Assembly: GCA_002352215.1 (NCBI GenBank)
Contig: DEIB01000038.1
Span: 113,148 to 177,147, forward strand
Source of the DNA: Chthonomonas sp. UBA2785
Lineage (GTDB): Bacteria; Armatimonadota; Fimbriimonadia; Fimbriimonadales; Fimbriimonadaceae
DNA: 64,000 bases
Direction of reading: 5' to 3'
Positions within the stretch are counted from its first letter, which is position 1. Every line of letters begins with the position of its first letter. Below the pieces are notes generated by a model. The model saw only the letters and a program-made list of their open reading frames with translations. It did no database searches and was not told where the DNA came from. Both the position numbers and the translations under genes were made by a program. Below are positions 43,866 to 53,354 of this stretch, in pieces.

Positions 43866-45518
43866 CTACGGCGTCGCTGGCTTGGGTTCAGACTGCGATT
43901 CCGATTTGGAATCATTCTCGGTCCTCATTTCTGGCAATTTCGGGTCGCCCGTATTGCCGGTTACGCGCCCCAAATCAATGGTCGTCGCGCTCACCATCAG
44001 CAGAATCATGAGAACCACGCCCATGTTGGTCACTAGCTGCTGCAAATTCATGCTCAGCCGCTTGCCACCCCGGATGAGCTCGATGAAATTGATCACCATC
44101 TGCCCGCCATCGAGCGGAGGAATCGGGAGCAAGTTCATGATGCCGAGCGACAGACTCAGCATCCCCATCAGCGTAAGAATGCCGTAGGCGCCCATGCTGG
44201 TTGCGCCCTGGGTGGCCTGGGCCACGCTTACCGGGCCGCCCATGGTGTCCTTGGCCGCTTGTGGACGGCTCACCAAGGCCGCCAGACCCTTTACCAGCAC
44301 CACGGGCTGGTTCCATGCTTCGGCCCATGCGGCCGCGAGGGACATGGTTCGAATCGTCTCCTTCGGTCCTACCCCGAGCAGAAGCCGGGTTTCCCGCTCA
44401 CCCGGAATCGGATTTCCTTCCGAGTCCAGCTTCGGCATGCCTTCCTGCACCTGCGGCGTCACCTCAAAGGTCAGCGACTCGCCCTTGCGGGCTACGGTGA
44501 TTTGCTGGGGGTTCGGTCCGCCCGCTTCCACGGCCTCCCGAATGCCTTCGAATGTAGAAATCGGAGCGTCGTTGATCTTGGTGATCCGGTCACCAATCAG
44601 GATGCCGGCCTTTTCCGCTGCGCCACCCTTCGAAAGGCCACCGACAAGGGGCTCCTTACTCACTTCCATGCGGCCACTGGTGGCCCAGACGCCCGTCAGT
44701 ACGACAATCCCAAACAAGACACTGAAGAGGGGTCCGGCAAACAAAGTGAACAAACGCAGGATCGGGTGCTTGGTGTAGAAACCACCCTCGATCTTCGTCT
44801 CGCGCCCGTCTTCGAACGACTGCATCCCCCGGATGCGCGCAAATCCCCCCAGCGGCAGCAAGAGCAGGCTAAATTCGGTTCCGTTTTTGTCCGTCACCCA
44901 CCACAGCGGGCGGAAGCGAACCGGCACCGTCTCGCCGTTTACGGTGATCTTCCCTTCGCCCTGGCGCTCTTCTTCGTTGGCGGGGCTACCGCCCATCAGG
45001 GGCGAGTAGTACATCACGAGCATTGCAATGACCATGCCCCCCGCGACCAGGCCGATCCAAGTTCCCGCGTCGAGATTGCGGAACTGCGTGCCCATGAAGA
45101 GCATGGCCACCAAGATCGCCAGCGTGATCATGATCCGCCGAAACGCCGTCCCCCCGGGCAAGTGGTAGAGCCGCTCCAGGCGCAAACTCGCCATGAGAGG
45201 CGCCCACACGCCGCTCGCGACCAAGCCGGCTTCAAACACCAAGGCGTTCTTGGCCACCGTGCCCGCGATCATGGTCAGCACCCCCAGGCCCGCGATGATC
45301 CAAATCAGTCGCCCAGAGATGAGCCCCTTCGGTTCATGTTCGCTCAGGTCCGTGCGCCGCACCCCGCCCATCATCACGGCGAAGGCCTCGACGTGCATGC
45401 CGCTCATCCGCGCGGCCAAATAGTGGCCAAGTTCGTGCACCGCCACGATCACAGTAATGACCAGCAAGAACTGGAAAATTGTGCTGGCAACGCTGAATAC
45501 CGGGGCTAGTGCTTCCAT
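43866..45518 (-). CDS. RseP-like site-2 protease with a large membrane insertion
   Basis: A 550-residue M50 intramembrane zinc protease. Zinc ligands are H28 and H32 of VAVHELGHYLAARM and the Asp of NLLPIPPLDGGQM (about 462-473). A PDZ domain spans about 289-345. The family normally runs from the HExxH helix almost directly into the PLGGF motif; here about 170 residues with three or four extra membrane helices intervene before PLGGFARIRGM. It likely processes membrane-bound anti-sigma factors or signal peptides. It sits next to dxr, the usual rseP-dxr gene order in bacteria. Confidence 0.9.
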   Translation of the reverse strand: MEALAPVFSVASTIFQFLLVITVIVAVHELGHYLAARMSGMHVEAFAVMMGGVRRTDLSEHEPKGLISGRLIWIIAGLGVLTMIAGTVAKNALVFEAGLVASGVWAPLMASLRLERLYHLPGGTAFRRIMITLAILVAMLFMGTQFRNLDAGTWIGLVAGGMVIAMLVMYYSPLMGGSPANEEERQGEGKITVNGETVPVRFRPLWWVTDKNGTEFSLLLLPLGGFARIRGMQSFEDGRETKIEGGFYTKHPILRLFTLFAGPLFSVLFGIVVLTGVWATSGRMEVSKEPLVGGLSKGGAAEKAGILIGDRITKINDAPISTFEGIREAVEAGGPNPQQITVARKGESLTFEVTPQVQEGMPKLDSEGNPIPGERETRLLLGVGPKETIRTMSLAAAWAEAWNQPVVLVKGLAALVSRPQAAKDTMGGPVSVAQATQGATSMGAYGILTLMGMLSLSLGIMNLLPIPPLDGGQMVINFIELIRGGKRLSMNLQQLVTNMGVVLMILLMVSATTIDLGRVTGNTGDPKLPEMRTENDSKSESQSEPKPATP

Positions 45519-45571
45519 GCGAACTGTTCCTTACCTTACTCCCTTACGCCGTTGAACTGAAGCTCGATGCA

Positions 45572-46702
45572 CTAGGCCTGCGGGATATCCAGGATCCGGC
45601 GGACCTCAGCCCGAGCCCACTTGTCCACGTCCAGCAGCCCTTCGAGGGTCACCGGCAGGGCCGCGTGGCGATTCACCACCCGCTCCACCACCTCGGCCAT
45701 GGCCAGGAATCCGCACTTGCCGTTCAGGAACTGCGCCACCGCCTCTTCGTTCGCCGCATTGAAGGCACACGGAGCCGTGCCGCCTTGCTTCATCACCTGC
45801 CGGGCAAGTCGCAACGAAGGCAGAACCTCCTCGTTGGGGGGTTCGAACGTGAGATTCGGGGTGAGGTGGGGTCGCCACGGCTTGAGGCCGCTCGCGGGTC
45901 GCTCAGGGTAGCTGAGGGCATATTGGATGGGCAGGCGCATATCCGGCCAGCCCAGTTGCGCCAACACGCTACCATCGGTCAGCTCCACAAACGAGTGGAC
46001 GATGCTTTGCGGGTGCACAACCACTTCCACCGATTCCATCGGCACGTTGAACAGCCATCGCGCCTCAATCATCTCCAGCGCTTTGTTCATCAGGGTGGCG
46101 CTGTCCACCGTGATCTTTCCGCCCATCTTCCACGTCGGGTGGTTCAGGGCTTGCTCACGGGTCACGTTCTGGAGTTGCTCGCGGGTCCAGCCTCGGAACG
46201 GTCCGCCGCTGGCGGTGAGAATCACCTTCGCAATCTGATCCGGGCGCACGCCCTGGACGCACTGGAAAACGGCACTATGCTCGCTGTCAATCGGGGTCAG
46301 CATCACGCCCCGTTCGCGCACCAGCGGCATCACCAACTCGCCGGCCGAGACCAAAACCTCTTTGCTGGCCAGGGCGATGCGCTTCCCTTCCCGAATTGCC
46401 GCCAAGGTTGGCACGAGGCCAATCACACCCGCCACGGCCACCACCACCAGGTCCACTTCGGGCAACGTCGCCAGCTCCACCACCGCCTCCATGCCCCCGG
46501 GCAGACCCGCCTTATCTGCCGCCGTCTTGTCCATCAGGGCCAGGCGCTTCACGCCGAATTCGTCCGCCTGGTTGCGTAGCGATTCGGCACTCGTGCGCGC
46601 CGACATGGCCACAACTTCAAACTGACCGGGATGGGCGCGGATGACGTCGAGCGTTTGCCGCCCAATACTGCCAGTGGAACCCAAGAGCGCGATGCGAGTC
46701 AT
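45572..46702 (-). CDS. dxr: 1-deoxy-D-xylulose-5-phosphate reductoisomerase
   Basis: A 376-residue NADPH- and metal-dependent enzyme that converts DXP to MEP, the committed step of the non-mevalonate isoprenoid pathway. The NADPH loop LLGSTGSIGRQTLDVIRAHP, the substrate-binding TASGGPFRGW and the flexible-loop W/H segment (NHPTWKMGGKITVDSATL) are conserved. Adjacent to the RseP-like gene, in conserved order. TAGAAT precedes the ATG by eight bases. Confidence 0.97.
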   Translation of the reverse strand: MTRIALLGSTGSIGRQTLDVIRAHPGQFEVVAMSARTSAESLRNQADEFGVKRLALMDKTAADKAGLPGGMEAVVELATLPEVDLVVVAVAGVIGLVPTLAAIREGKRIALASKEVLVSAGELVMPLVRERGVMLTPIDSEHSAVFQCVQGVRPDQIAKVILTASGGPFRGWTREQLQNVTREQALNHPTWKMGGKITVDSATLMNKALEMIEARWLFNVPMESVEVVVHPQSIVHSFVELTDGSVLAQLGWPDMRLPIQYALSYPERPASGLKPWRPHLTPNLTFEPPNEEVLPSLRLARQVMKQGGTAPCAFNAANEEAVAQFLNGKCGFLAMAEVVERVVNRHAALPVTLEGLLDVDKWARAEVRRILDIPQA

Positions 46703-46811
46703 CTTCCCTCATTCTAACCCGTAGGATTACGGGCCGCTAGCACCTGAAGAGGTATGACCTGCGCTCCGACAATGAACTACGGGAGGCCAACGCCTCCTGT
46801 ACTGGGCTTCT

Positions 46812-47693
46812 ATGGCGGAAATTCGAAGTTTTGATGATCTGAAGAGTTCGATTCGACCGGATTCGGTCCTCAAGGACTTGCCGAACAATGCCACCAAGTT
46901 GTGCGAGGCCATTGATAAGGGTACGGCCAGCGCCGCCACCCTGGAACGAATCATCCTGGGCGACCCGGGGCTTACCGCCGGCGTATTGCGGGCCTCTTCC
47001 GCTGCGGCCTACGGGGGGATGACCTCCGGAGCCACCACCATCCGCCAGGCCATCATGACGCTCGGTGAACGAGCCGTGCGCAGCCTTGCCGTAGCCGTGT
47101 GGATGCAAGCGGTTGTCGAAAACGCCTCCGCCAAGCGCTTTGACGCCAAGGGCTTTGCCCAACACTCCATGTTTGTGGGCTTGATGGCGCGCTATCTCTT
47201 CTCGATGGCCAGGAAGACGTCCGATCTGCACTCGGCCCTCTTGCCCGATGAAGTTTTTGCCGCCAGTGTGCTCCACGATCTTGGTCTGGCTTTGATCGCC
47301 AGCGTCGAACCCGATACCTACGATGCCCTTATGGTTACGGCCCAAGCGCGAAAGGTGGACCCCGTGACGGCCTTTGTGGACCGATTCGAACATCACCCCA
47401 ACGAAGTCGCGGTGGACTTGCTGCAGGCCTGGAACTTCCCGACGATGTTCCCCTATGTGCTCACCGGCTTCCCCGCTCCCTGGGAACACCAGGAAGAAAC
47501 TTTGGCCCTGGCCAGTGTCCACTACGCCAATGTCTTGGCCGAAAATGTCGGCGAGACGTTCTGGTCGTATCCGTCTACATCTGAGTTGGACGAGCGGATC
47601 AAAGCGCTCATCCCGATGCAAGAAGAAGGCGATGAAGCCGTGATTGTGGAACTCGTGCGAGGCCAAATGCGCGCCTACCGGGCAGTGTCCTGA
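46812..47693 (+). CDS. HDOD-domain signalling protein
   Basis: A 293-residue protein with an HDOD (metal-dependent hydrolase output-domain-like) fold over most of its length: LVLGDPGL-type motif (ERIILGDPGLTAGVLRASSA), TIRQAIMTLGERAVRSLA, and a partial HD-like FAASVLHDLGLAL segment. Such proteins act in signalling, often with cyclic-di-GMP or chemotaxis systems. No receiver or output domain is fused. It is divergent from dxr and ends 34 bases before lysA. Confidence 0.85.
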   Translation: MAEIRSFDDLKSSIRPDSVLKDLPNNATKLCEAIDKGTASAATLERIILGDPGLTAGVLRASSAAAYGGMTSGATTIRQAIMTLGERAVRSLAVAVWMQAVVENASAKRFDAKGFAQHSMFVGLMARYLFSMARKTSDLHSALLPDEVFAASVLHDLGLALIASVEPDTYDALMVTAQARKVDPVTAFVDRFEHHPNEVAVDLLQAWNFPTMFPYVLTGFPAPWEHQEETLALASVHYANVLAENVGETFWSYPSTSELDERIKALIPMQEEGDEAVIVELVRGQMRAYRAVS

Positions 47694-47719
47694 CAGCGGG
47701 CGGCCCCGGCGGGGATAAT
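47690..47719 (+). promoter_or_regulatory. Candidate promoter of lysA
   Basis: CTGACA and GATAAT (five of six matches each) are 18 bases apart; the -10 ends eight bases before the lysA ATG, so the message would be leaderless or nearly so. Confidence 0.5.
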
Positions 47720-47727
47720 CGCCCGTA

Positions 47728-49002
47728 ATGCGCGATCCCTTTGCCGTTTCTGCAGCCGAAGCTCAACACTTGGCCGAAACCTTTGGCACCCCGCTCTACG
47801 TGGTGGATGAATCCCACCTGCGTGAGAAAATTCGGGCGTACATTGATGGGTTCGCCAGCGTGTATCCGCACACCGAAATCTCATTTGCCAGCAAGGCGAA
47901 TTCCACCCTGGCCGTACTCCAGATCGCCGCAGACGAAGGATGCACCATTGACACCGCCAGCGAGGGTGAACTCGAAGCCGCCCTGCGCGCCGGGGTCCCC
48001 GCCGCCCGTTGCCATCTGCACGGCAATAACAAGACGCTGGCTGAACTCGAACGCGCGGCCAAGGAAGGCGTCGGCCAGATCGTGGTGGACAACTTCGAGG
48101 AGATCGAGCGACTTGGCGCAATGGGCAAGGTGCCCGATTTGCTCCTTCGCCTTGCGCCCGGCGTAGACCCGAAGACGCACGGCAAGATTTCGACCGGACA
48201 GGCCGACACCAAGTTTGGCTTCAACATCGCCGATGGGAGTGCGGAACGCGCTTTGCTCCGCGCCCTGGAACTTGGTTTGCCCGTGGTCGGGTTCCACTGC
48301 CACGTGGGTTCGCAACTTTTGGACCCCGAGGCGCAGCGCTCGGGTGGGGCACTCATCACCGACTTTGCCCTGCGCATGCGGCGGGAGCACGGCTTCACCG
48401 CCAAGATCATCAATGTTGGCGGGGGCTTGGGTGTTCGCTACCAACCCGGCGACCAACCGATGCCCATCCCTGACTACTGCCGCCTGGTGGTGGAAGCCGT
48501 CCGCGAAAGCCTGCAGGGCGAATGGGAGCCGACCCTGGTACAAGAACCCGGCCGCAGCCTGGTGGCCGAAAGTGGCATCACGCTCTACACGGTAGGCGTC
48601 GTGAAGACCGTCCCCGCCGGCGAAGGCCAGCGCACCTATGTGGCGGTGGATGGGGGCCTGAGTGATAACCCGCGCCCCGCGCTCTACGGTAGCAAGTATC
48701 CGGTTTCGGCTTTGCCGCAAGACGGCCGCACCATGGCCGGCACCCGACCGATGCGCGTGAGCGGTAAGCACTGTGAAACCGACATGCTCTTCGACATGGT
48801 GGACCTACCCGGAGATATCCGGCCCGGGGACTTTGTGCAGGTGCAGTGCACCGGTGCGTACAACAGTAGCATGGCCAGCCAATACAACCGCTATGCTCGC
48901 CCCGCCACGGTCATCCGGCGTGCGAACGGCCAGTTTGAACTGGTGCAGCGCCGCGACACCTTCGACGAGATGTTCGCGCGCGAATCCCTGATCTCCCTCT
49001 AA
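47728..49002 (+). CDS. lysA: Diaminopimelate decarboxylase
   Basis: A 424-residue PLP enzyme of the alanine-racemase fold that makes L-lysine from meso-diaminopimelate. The PLP lysine is K56 in ISFASKANSTLAVLQ; the phosphate-binding GGGLG segment, GFHCHVGSQ and EPGRSLVAESG are present, and the active-site Cys motif appears as GKHCETDML. It is first in a lysA-M50-trpS cluster. Confidence 0.95.
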   Translation: MRDPFAVSAAEAQHLAETFGTPLYVVDESHLREKIRAYIDGFASVYPHTEISFASKANSTLAVLQIAADEGCTIDTASEGELEAALRAGVPAARCHLHGNNKTLAELERAAKEGVGQIVVDNFEEIERLGAMGKVPDLLLRLAPGVDPKTHGKISTGQADTKFGFNIADGSAERALLRALELGLPVVGFHCHVGSQLLDPEAQRSGGALITDFALRMRREHGFTAKIINVGGGLGVRYQPGDQPMPIPDYCRLVVEAVRESLQGEWEPTLVQEPGRSLVAESGITLYTVGVVKTVPAGEGQRTYVAVDGGLSDNPRPALYGSKYPVSALPQDGRTMAGTRPMRVSGKHCETDMLFDMVDLPGDIRPGDFVQVQCTGAYNSSMASQYNRYARPATVIRRANGQFELVQRRDTFDEMFARESLISL

Positions 49003-49008
49003 GCCGCC

Positions 49009-49644
49009 ATGCAAGTTTCTGATTACGTTGCTATCTTCTTGGTGATTTTCCTAGCGATTGGGATTCACGAGTACGCCCACGCCAAGCTGGCCGACATGGC
49101 GGGCGACCCCACCCCCGGCATCTACGGGCGGGTGACGCTGAACCTGTTCAAGCACTTTGATCCGATCGGGACGATCATGATCATCCTCACGGTTCTGTCG
49201 GGTTTTGGGATTGGTTGGGGGAAACCCGTGCCCATGGATCCACGCAAGATGCGCAACCCAAAGTGGGACCACTTTGTGGCCGTGATTGGCGGCCCGGCCA
49301 GCAACTTCATCCAAGCAATGCTCTTTGCGGTGATGTTCCGCCTCACGGCGGGTCAAGAGATTCCGTTCCTGAGTACGTTTTTGCTTTACGGTGTCTTGAT
49401 CAATGTTTCCCTGGGACTGTTCAACTTGCTCCCCATCGGCCCGCTGGATGGCATGTGGATTCTGGGCACGTTCTTGCCTGATCGCACCCGCATCAAGTGG
49501 ACGCAATTCAACCTTCAGTTCGGGGGTTTCCTGTTCTTGGGCCTCATCATCTTGGGGCAGACCGGAGCTTTCCCCTTGTTTAGCATGATTCTCGGTCCCG
49601 CCGGTCGCGCGGTGACTCGGTTCATGCTGGGAACTGAACTATGA
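49009..49644 (+). CDS. Small M50-family site-2 protease (no PDZ)
   Basis: A 211-residue membrane metalloprotease with four or five helices. Zinc ligands are in GIHEYAHAKLADM (HExxH at about 20-24) and LLPIGPLDGMWIL. It lacks a PDZ domain and matches the compact Rip/SpoIVFB-like-minimal group often found between unrelated housekeeping genes. Its stop overlaps the trpS start by four bases. Confidence 0.9.
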   Translation: MQVSDYVAIFLVIFLAIGIHEYAHAKLADMAGDPTPGIYGRVTLNLFKHFDPIGTIMIILTVLSGFGIGWGKPVPMDPRKMRNPKWDHFVAVIGGPASNFIQAMLFAVMFRLTAGQEIPFLSTFLLYGVLINVSLGLFNLLPIGPLDGMWILGTFLPDRTRIKWTQFNLQFGGFLFLGLIILGQTGAFPLFSMILGPAGRAVTRFMLGTEL

Positions 49645-50636
49645 CGCAGCGCATCCTGAGCGGCATGCGGGCCACGAACCCGCGATTGCATATCGGCAAC
49701 CTGGAAGGAGCCCTGCGCAACTGGGTGCGGCTGCAGGATGAAGGCCACACCATGTTCTGCATGGTGGCGGACTACCACGCCCTGACCACCATGGGCGATA
49801 TGCCGCCCGACCTCGCCCACAACAGCCGCGAGGTCGCCAAGGACTTCATCGCTGGGGGCCTTGACCCCGAGCGCAGCACCATTTTTGTGCAATCCATGGT
49901 GCCGCAGCATGCCGAGTTGCACCTGATTTTCTCGATGGTGACGGGGCTGGGCAAGCTCGAGCGCGTGCCGACTTTTAAGGAGAAAAAGGACGACCTGGCC
50001 GAAGGCCGCCCGGTGAGCTACGGCCTGCTGGGTTACCCGGTGCTGCAGTCAGCGGACATCTTGCTCTACCGCCCGCACGGGGTGCCCGTGGGCAAGGACC
50101 AAGCCCCGCACCTCGAACTCAGCCGCGAGATTGCTCGGTCGTTCAATGCCACGTTTGGAGTGGAGCTTTTTCCCGAGTTCAAGAACATCATTTCGGAAGA
50201 CGAATCCCGCGCCACCCTGCCCGGGGTGGACATGCGCAAGATGAGCAAGTCTTACGACAACTGCATCTACATCAACGACACCGAAGAGGAGACCGCGAAG
50301 CGCATCATGGGTGCCTTCACCACGCCCACTAAGATTCGCAAGACGGACCCGGGCGTGCCCGAGGGCTGCGCGGTGTGCCAATACATGCGCCTATACGTGC
50401 CGGGCTACGAGCAAGCGTGGGACGAAGACCGACGCGGCGAGCGCGGGTGCATGCAGAGCAAGAAGGAGCTGATTGAAGCGCTGAACGAGTATCTGCGACC
50501 GATGCGCGAACGCCGGGCCACCCTGGACGACGGCGCGATTGATGAGATCCTGCAAGCCGGGGCCGAAAAGGCGCGCGATTTCGCCGCCGACACCATGCGA
50601 CAGGTGCGGGCGGCGATGCGAATCAACCCGATCTAA
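49641..50636 (+). CDS. trpS: Tryptophanyl-tRNA synthetase
   Basis: A 331-residue class Ic aminoacyl-tRNA synthetase. The HIGH-type motif is PRLHIGNLEGAL (about 16-24) and KMSKS is intact at 200-204 (DMRKMSKSYDN). Length and the dimer-interface region are as expected. Translationally coupled to the M50 protease gene. Confidence 0.97.
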   Translation: MTQRILSGMRATNPRLHIGNLEGALRNWVRLQDEGHTMFCMVADYHALTTMGDMPPDLAHNSREVAKDFIAGGLDPERSTIFVQSMVPQHAELHLIFSMVTGLGKLERVPTFKEKKDDLAEGRPVSYGLLGYPVLQSADILLYRPHGVPVGKDQAPHLELSREIARSFNATFGVELFPEFKNIISEDESRATLPGVDMRKMSKSYDNCIYINDTEEETAKRIMGAFTTPTKIRKTDPGVPEGCAVCQYMRLYVPGYEQAWDEDRRGERGCMQSKKELIEALNEYLRPMRERRATLDDGAIDEILQAGAEKARDFAADTMRQVRAAMRINPI

Positions 50637-50642
50637 GCTCGA

Positions 50643-53336
50643 TTAGCTCCCCATCTCTACGCCCCGGGCGACCCACTTGACGAGGTCTACCGGGTCGCGT
50701 TGGAGCGCCAACACGGTGGGTCGGGCCGTTTCCGGCACCCGTCCGTTGAGTTGGCGCAGGGCTTCGATGCGCATACCCGGGCGCGGGTCCATCAGGAACC
50801 TTGCGATTCGGTTCAAGGCATCCTCCGTGCCGATGAGGCCGAGAACCTCCAGTGCCATGCGGGCTTTGAGTTCGTCGTTGCCGTTGAGGAGCGGGTCCAG
50901 GCTCGCGCCGGCTTGATCCGGATGCTGGGCAATGAGGGTCGCCGCCGCCCGGCGGGTCGGCAAGTCACTGCTACCTAGCAGAGCCATGCCCGTCACCACG
51001 GTTTCGGCCGCCCCGATTTGGGCCAGTGAAATCATGCTGGTACGCACCAGGATCGGGTCTTCACTCAGGCACAGCCGGTTCAGCGTCGGCACCGCCGAGA
51101 TCGCCTTGAGCGGCCCCGCCGCCCGCGCGGCGGCCATTTGCAGTTCGGGGCTTTCCAGGAAGCTCGGGATCACCGCGCCCATATCTTTGATGTCTGCATC
51201 CACCGCAATCCGAAGCGCGTTGCTCTTCTCGGTAATCGAACCCGTGAGGGCTTTGCGGCCGAGGCTGGTCGCCGCCGGGGCCCCGATGCCCCGGGCCACG
51301 GCCACGAAGGTGCGGATTTCGAGCCGCTGCGCGGAGGCTAACTGGTTGTCCACCATCCACTCCCAGGCCGGGAGGCCAATGCCGATGAGTTGGCGGACGC
51401 TCGCTTGCACTTCGGCTTCGGCGGACCCCACTCCCCACTGCGTGGCACGCTTGTAGATGGCGAGCAATTGCCCGTCTTCCGGTCGCGGAATCGAACCCAC
51501 CGCCGGCGGATCGGGCACCACGGGAGGCTCTACCACCGCCCCGGGCATCTGCCGGTCGAGGGCCACACCCCAAGTGTCCCGCGCCCGTCCTTGGCCATCC
51601 GCGAGGCCAAATCGGTACAAGTCATCGCCGTTGGCATCGGCAAAGACGCCAACGGAGCCCGTGCCCCGCGCCGCCAAGCCGCGCCCCGCCGGCCCGTGGT
51701 AGCGGTCCGTGCCCGCCATATCCACAAAGAGGCCCACGCCGTTGGCGCTGCCCAAGCCCGGGTTGCTGTCGCGGCTGGTGTAGGTGTCGTCCCCTGCCCG
51801 GTCGAGCAGCACCGCCACGCCCAAATCGTGCCCGATGGCGTGGGCAGCCCCCACCGCCACCGCGTAAGTGTCGTCGCCGCTCGCATCGAGCAAGTAGGCC
51901 GCACACAGGTGCATGGCGCTCGCCTGGGAATAGTGGTGCGCGCGGTAGAGATCACGCCCGGCCATGTCACCCAGCGAACCAATCGAGAACCAGTAAGCCG
52001 CCCCTTGCGAATACGTTTCGCCGAGGTAGGTGTCGTTGCCTTCCACGTCCGTCAGCAGCCCGACTCCGCCCGCTTGGCCGCCGCTATCTTCACGGTAGCC
52101 CATGCCGAAGCCCTGCGCAAAACTGTAATACACGCCCGAAAAGAGGGGTGCATTGAGGGAGATACTGCCCGCGCGGTACAGGTCATTCCCCTTTAGGTCC
52201 ACCTGCCAGCCCACGCCCTGGGTGCGCGCCGCCCCCTGCCCAAACAGACCAACATCGTAGATGTCATTGCCGTTGGTATCGATGCACAGGCCGATCCCTG
52301 CGACCCCGAATCCTTGGCTCAAAGCCCGGCTGGCGTAGCGGTCGTGGCCGCCTTCCTTGCGGAACACACCCACCCCCGCGAGACCCGCACCATAAGCCAG
52401 CGAAGCCCCACCGAAATCATCGTGTCCACCGGCGTCCAGGGCCACCCCGATGCCCAGGATGGCCGCGCCAATGCTGAGGTCCACCGGGCGGTAGGTGTCA
52501 TCGCCGCCGAGGTCAATCAGTGCGCCGGTGTAACCCACCCCCGCCCCCGCCCGGCCGGTGTAGGTGTCATTCCCACCGAGGTCAATCGTCAGACGGGCGT
52601 CGGTTTCGCTGTGGATGTCGTTGCCCTTGCCGCCGATCTGGACGACGTAGGAACCGATCTTCACCCGCACCTTGCCCGGCACGTCGGCGTTGGCGGCGCG
52701 GAGTTCGCGGGCCGCCTGCTCCACGGCTTCGGTCACGGTAATGGACGCCGCGCGGATGCGGGCCTGGTCTACCTGGTCAATCAAGGTCCACAGGTTGGCC
52801 AGCGAAGGCGCTGGGTTGCGTACGAATGCGAAGGTCACCTTCGATTCCTCCACCGCCGTCACGGGAAGCCCTTCGATGATCGTGCGCTGTTGTTCGGCGC
52901 TCAGAGCCTTGGTGGCTTCGCGAATCTCGGCGTCGGCGGCCTGCATCGTGCCCACCAGGCGGGCCACAATGGGCCGCAGGTTGCCCGGCAGCTCATTCAG
53001 GCCACTCACGGCCGTCGGGTTGAGGGCGGCGGCATTGCCTTTGCCGCCCAAAAGTTGGTCGGTTTCGCCCAGTAGCTTGGCGGTGGTCGCCCCGCTCACC
53101 GATCCGTGCAAACGCCACTGCTCCGCTGCCCCGCCCAGGGGGTCATTGAGCGCAAAAGTGATGAATGAAGACGTGCGGCTGGCCCGGCTGAGTTGCTTCT
53201 CGTAATTGAGGTCCTCGGGGCGGAGGTTGCCCAGGCTCAGCGTGTCACTGATCAGGGTCTGTTCCTCGGCGGTCCACTGGGCCATAGCCAGGGGGGCAAG
53301 GCAAGCCAAGAGGGCGACGACGCCGCAAGCGCGCAT
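50643..53336 (-). CDS. Secreted repeat protein: GNDxY beta-solenoid repeats plus HEAT repeats
   Basis: An 897-residue exported protein with a clear signal peptide (to APLAMAQ). After a helical region of about 200 residues come about eleven tandem repeats of 27-35 residues (about 225-605) with the core G-(N/D/H)-D-x-Y, then a glycine-rich stretch GxGxxGxG and a (L/I/V)xD turn, for example LGGNDTYTGRAGAGVGYTG. The last 250 residues form HEAT repeats (LISLAQIGAAETVVTGMALL, LEVLGLIGTEDALNRIARF). The first block likely forms a calcium-free beta-solenoid analogous to RTX modules. Probably an extracellular adhesion or structural protein; a TAGCCT seven bases before the ATG suggests leaderless initiation. 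Confidence 0.82.
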   Translation of the reverse strand: MRACGVVALLACLAPLAMAQWTAEEQTLISDTLSLGNLRPEDLNYEKQLSRASRTSSFITFALNDPLGGAAEQWRLHGSVSGATTAKLLGETDQLLGGKGNAAALNPTAVSGLNELPGNLRPIVARLVGTMQAADAEIREATKALSAEQQRTIIEGLPVTAVEESKVTFAFVRNPAPSLANLWTLIDQVDQARIRAASITVTEAVEQAARELRAANADVPGKVRVKIGSYVVQIGGKGNDIHSETDARLTIDLGGNDTYTGRAGAGVGYTGALIDLGGDDTYRPVDLSIGAAILGIGVALDAGGHDDFGGASLAYGAGLAGVGVFRKEGGHDRYASRALSQGFGVAGIGLCIDTNGNDIYDVGLFGQGAARTQGVGWQVDLKGNDLYRAGSISLNAPLFSGVYYSFAQGFGMGYREDSGGQAGGVGLLTDVEGNDTYLGETYSQGAAYWFSIGSLGDMAGRDLYRAHHYSQASAMHLCAAYLLDASGDDTYAVAVGAAHAIGHDLGVAVLLDRAGDDTYTSRDSNPGLGSANGVGLFVDMAGTDRYHGPAGRGLAARGTGSVGVFADANGDDLYRFGLADGQGRARDTWGVALDRQMPGAVVEPPVVPDPPAVGSIPRPEDGQLLAIYKRATQWGVGSAEAEVQASVRQLIGIGLPAWEWMVDNQLASAQRLEIRTFVAVARGIGAPAATSLGRKALTGSITEKSNALRIAVDADIKDMGAVIPSFLESPELQMAAARAAGPLKAISAVPTLNRLCLSEDPILVRTSMISLAQIGAAETVVTGMALLGSSDLPTRRAAATLIAQHPDQAGASLDPLLNGNDELKARMALEVLGLIGTEDALNRIARFLMDPRPGMRIEALRQLNGRVPETARPTVLALQRDPVDLVKWVARGVEMGS

Positions 53337-53354
53337 GCCCGTAAGGCTACCTGC

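Noticed and set aside
44259..45509. Plus-strand frame opposite the RseP-like gene
   Set aside because: Shadow; the minus frame contains HELGH, PDZ and LDGG motifs in order.
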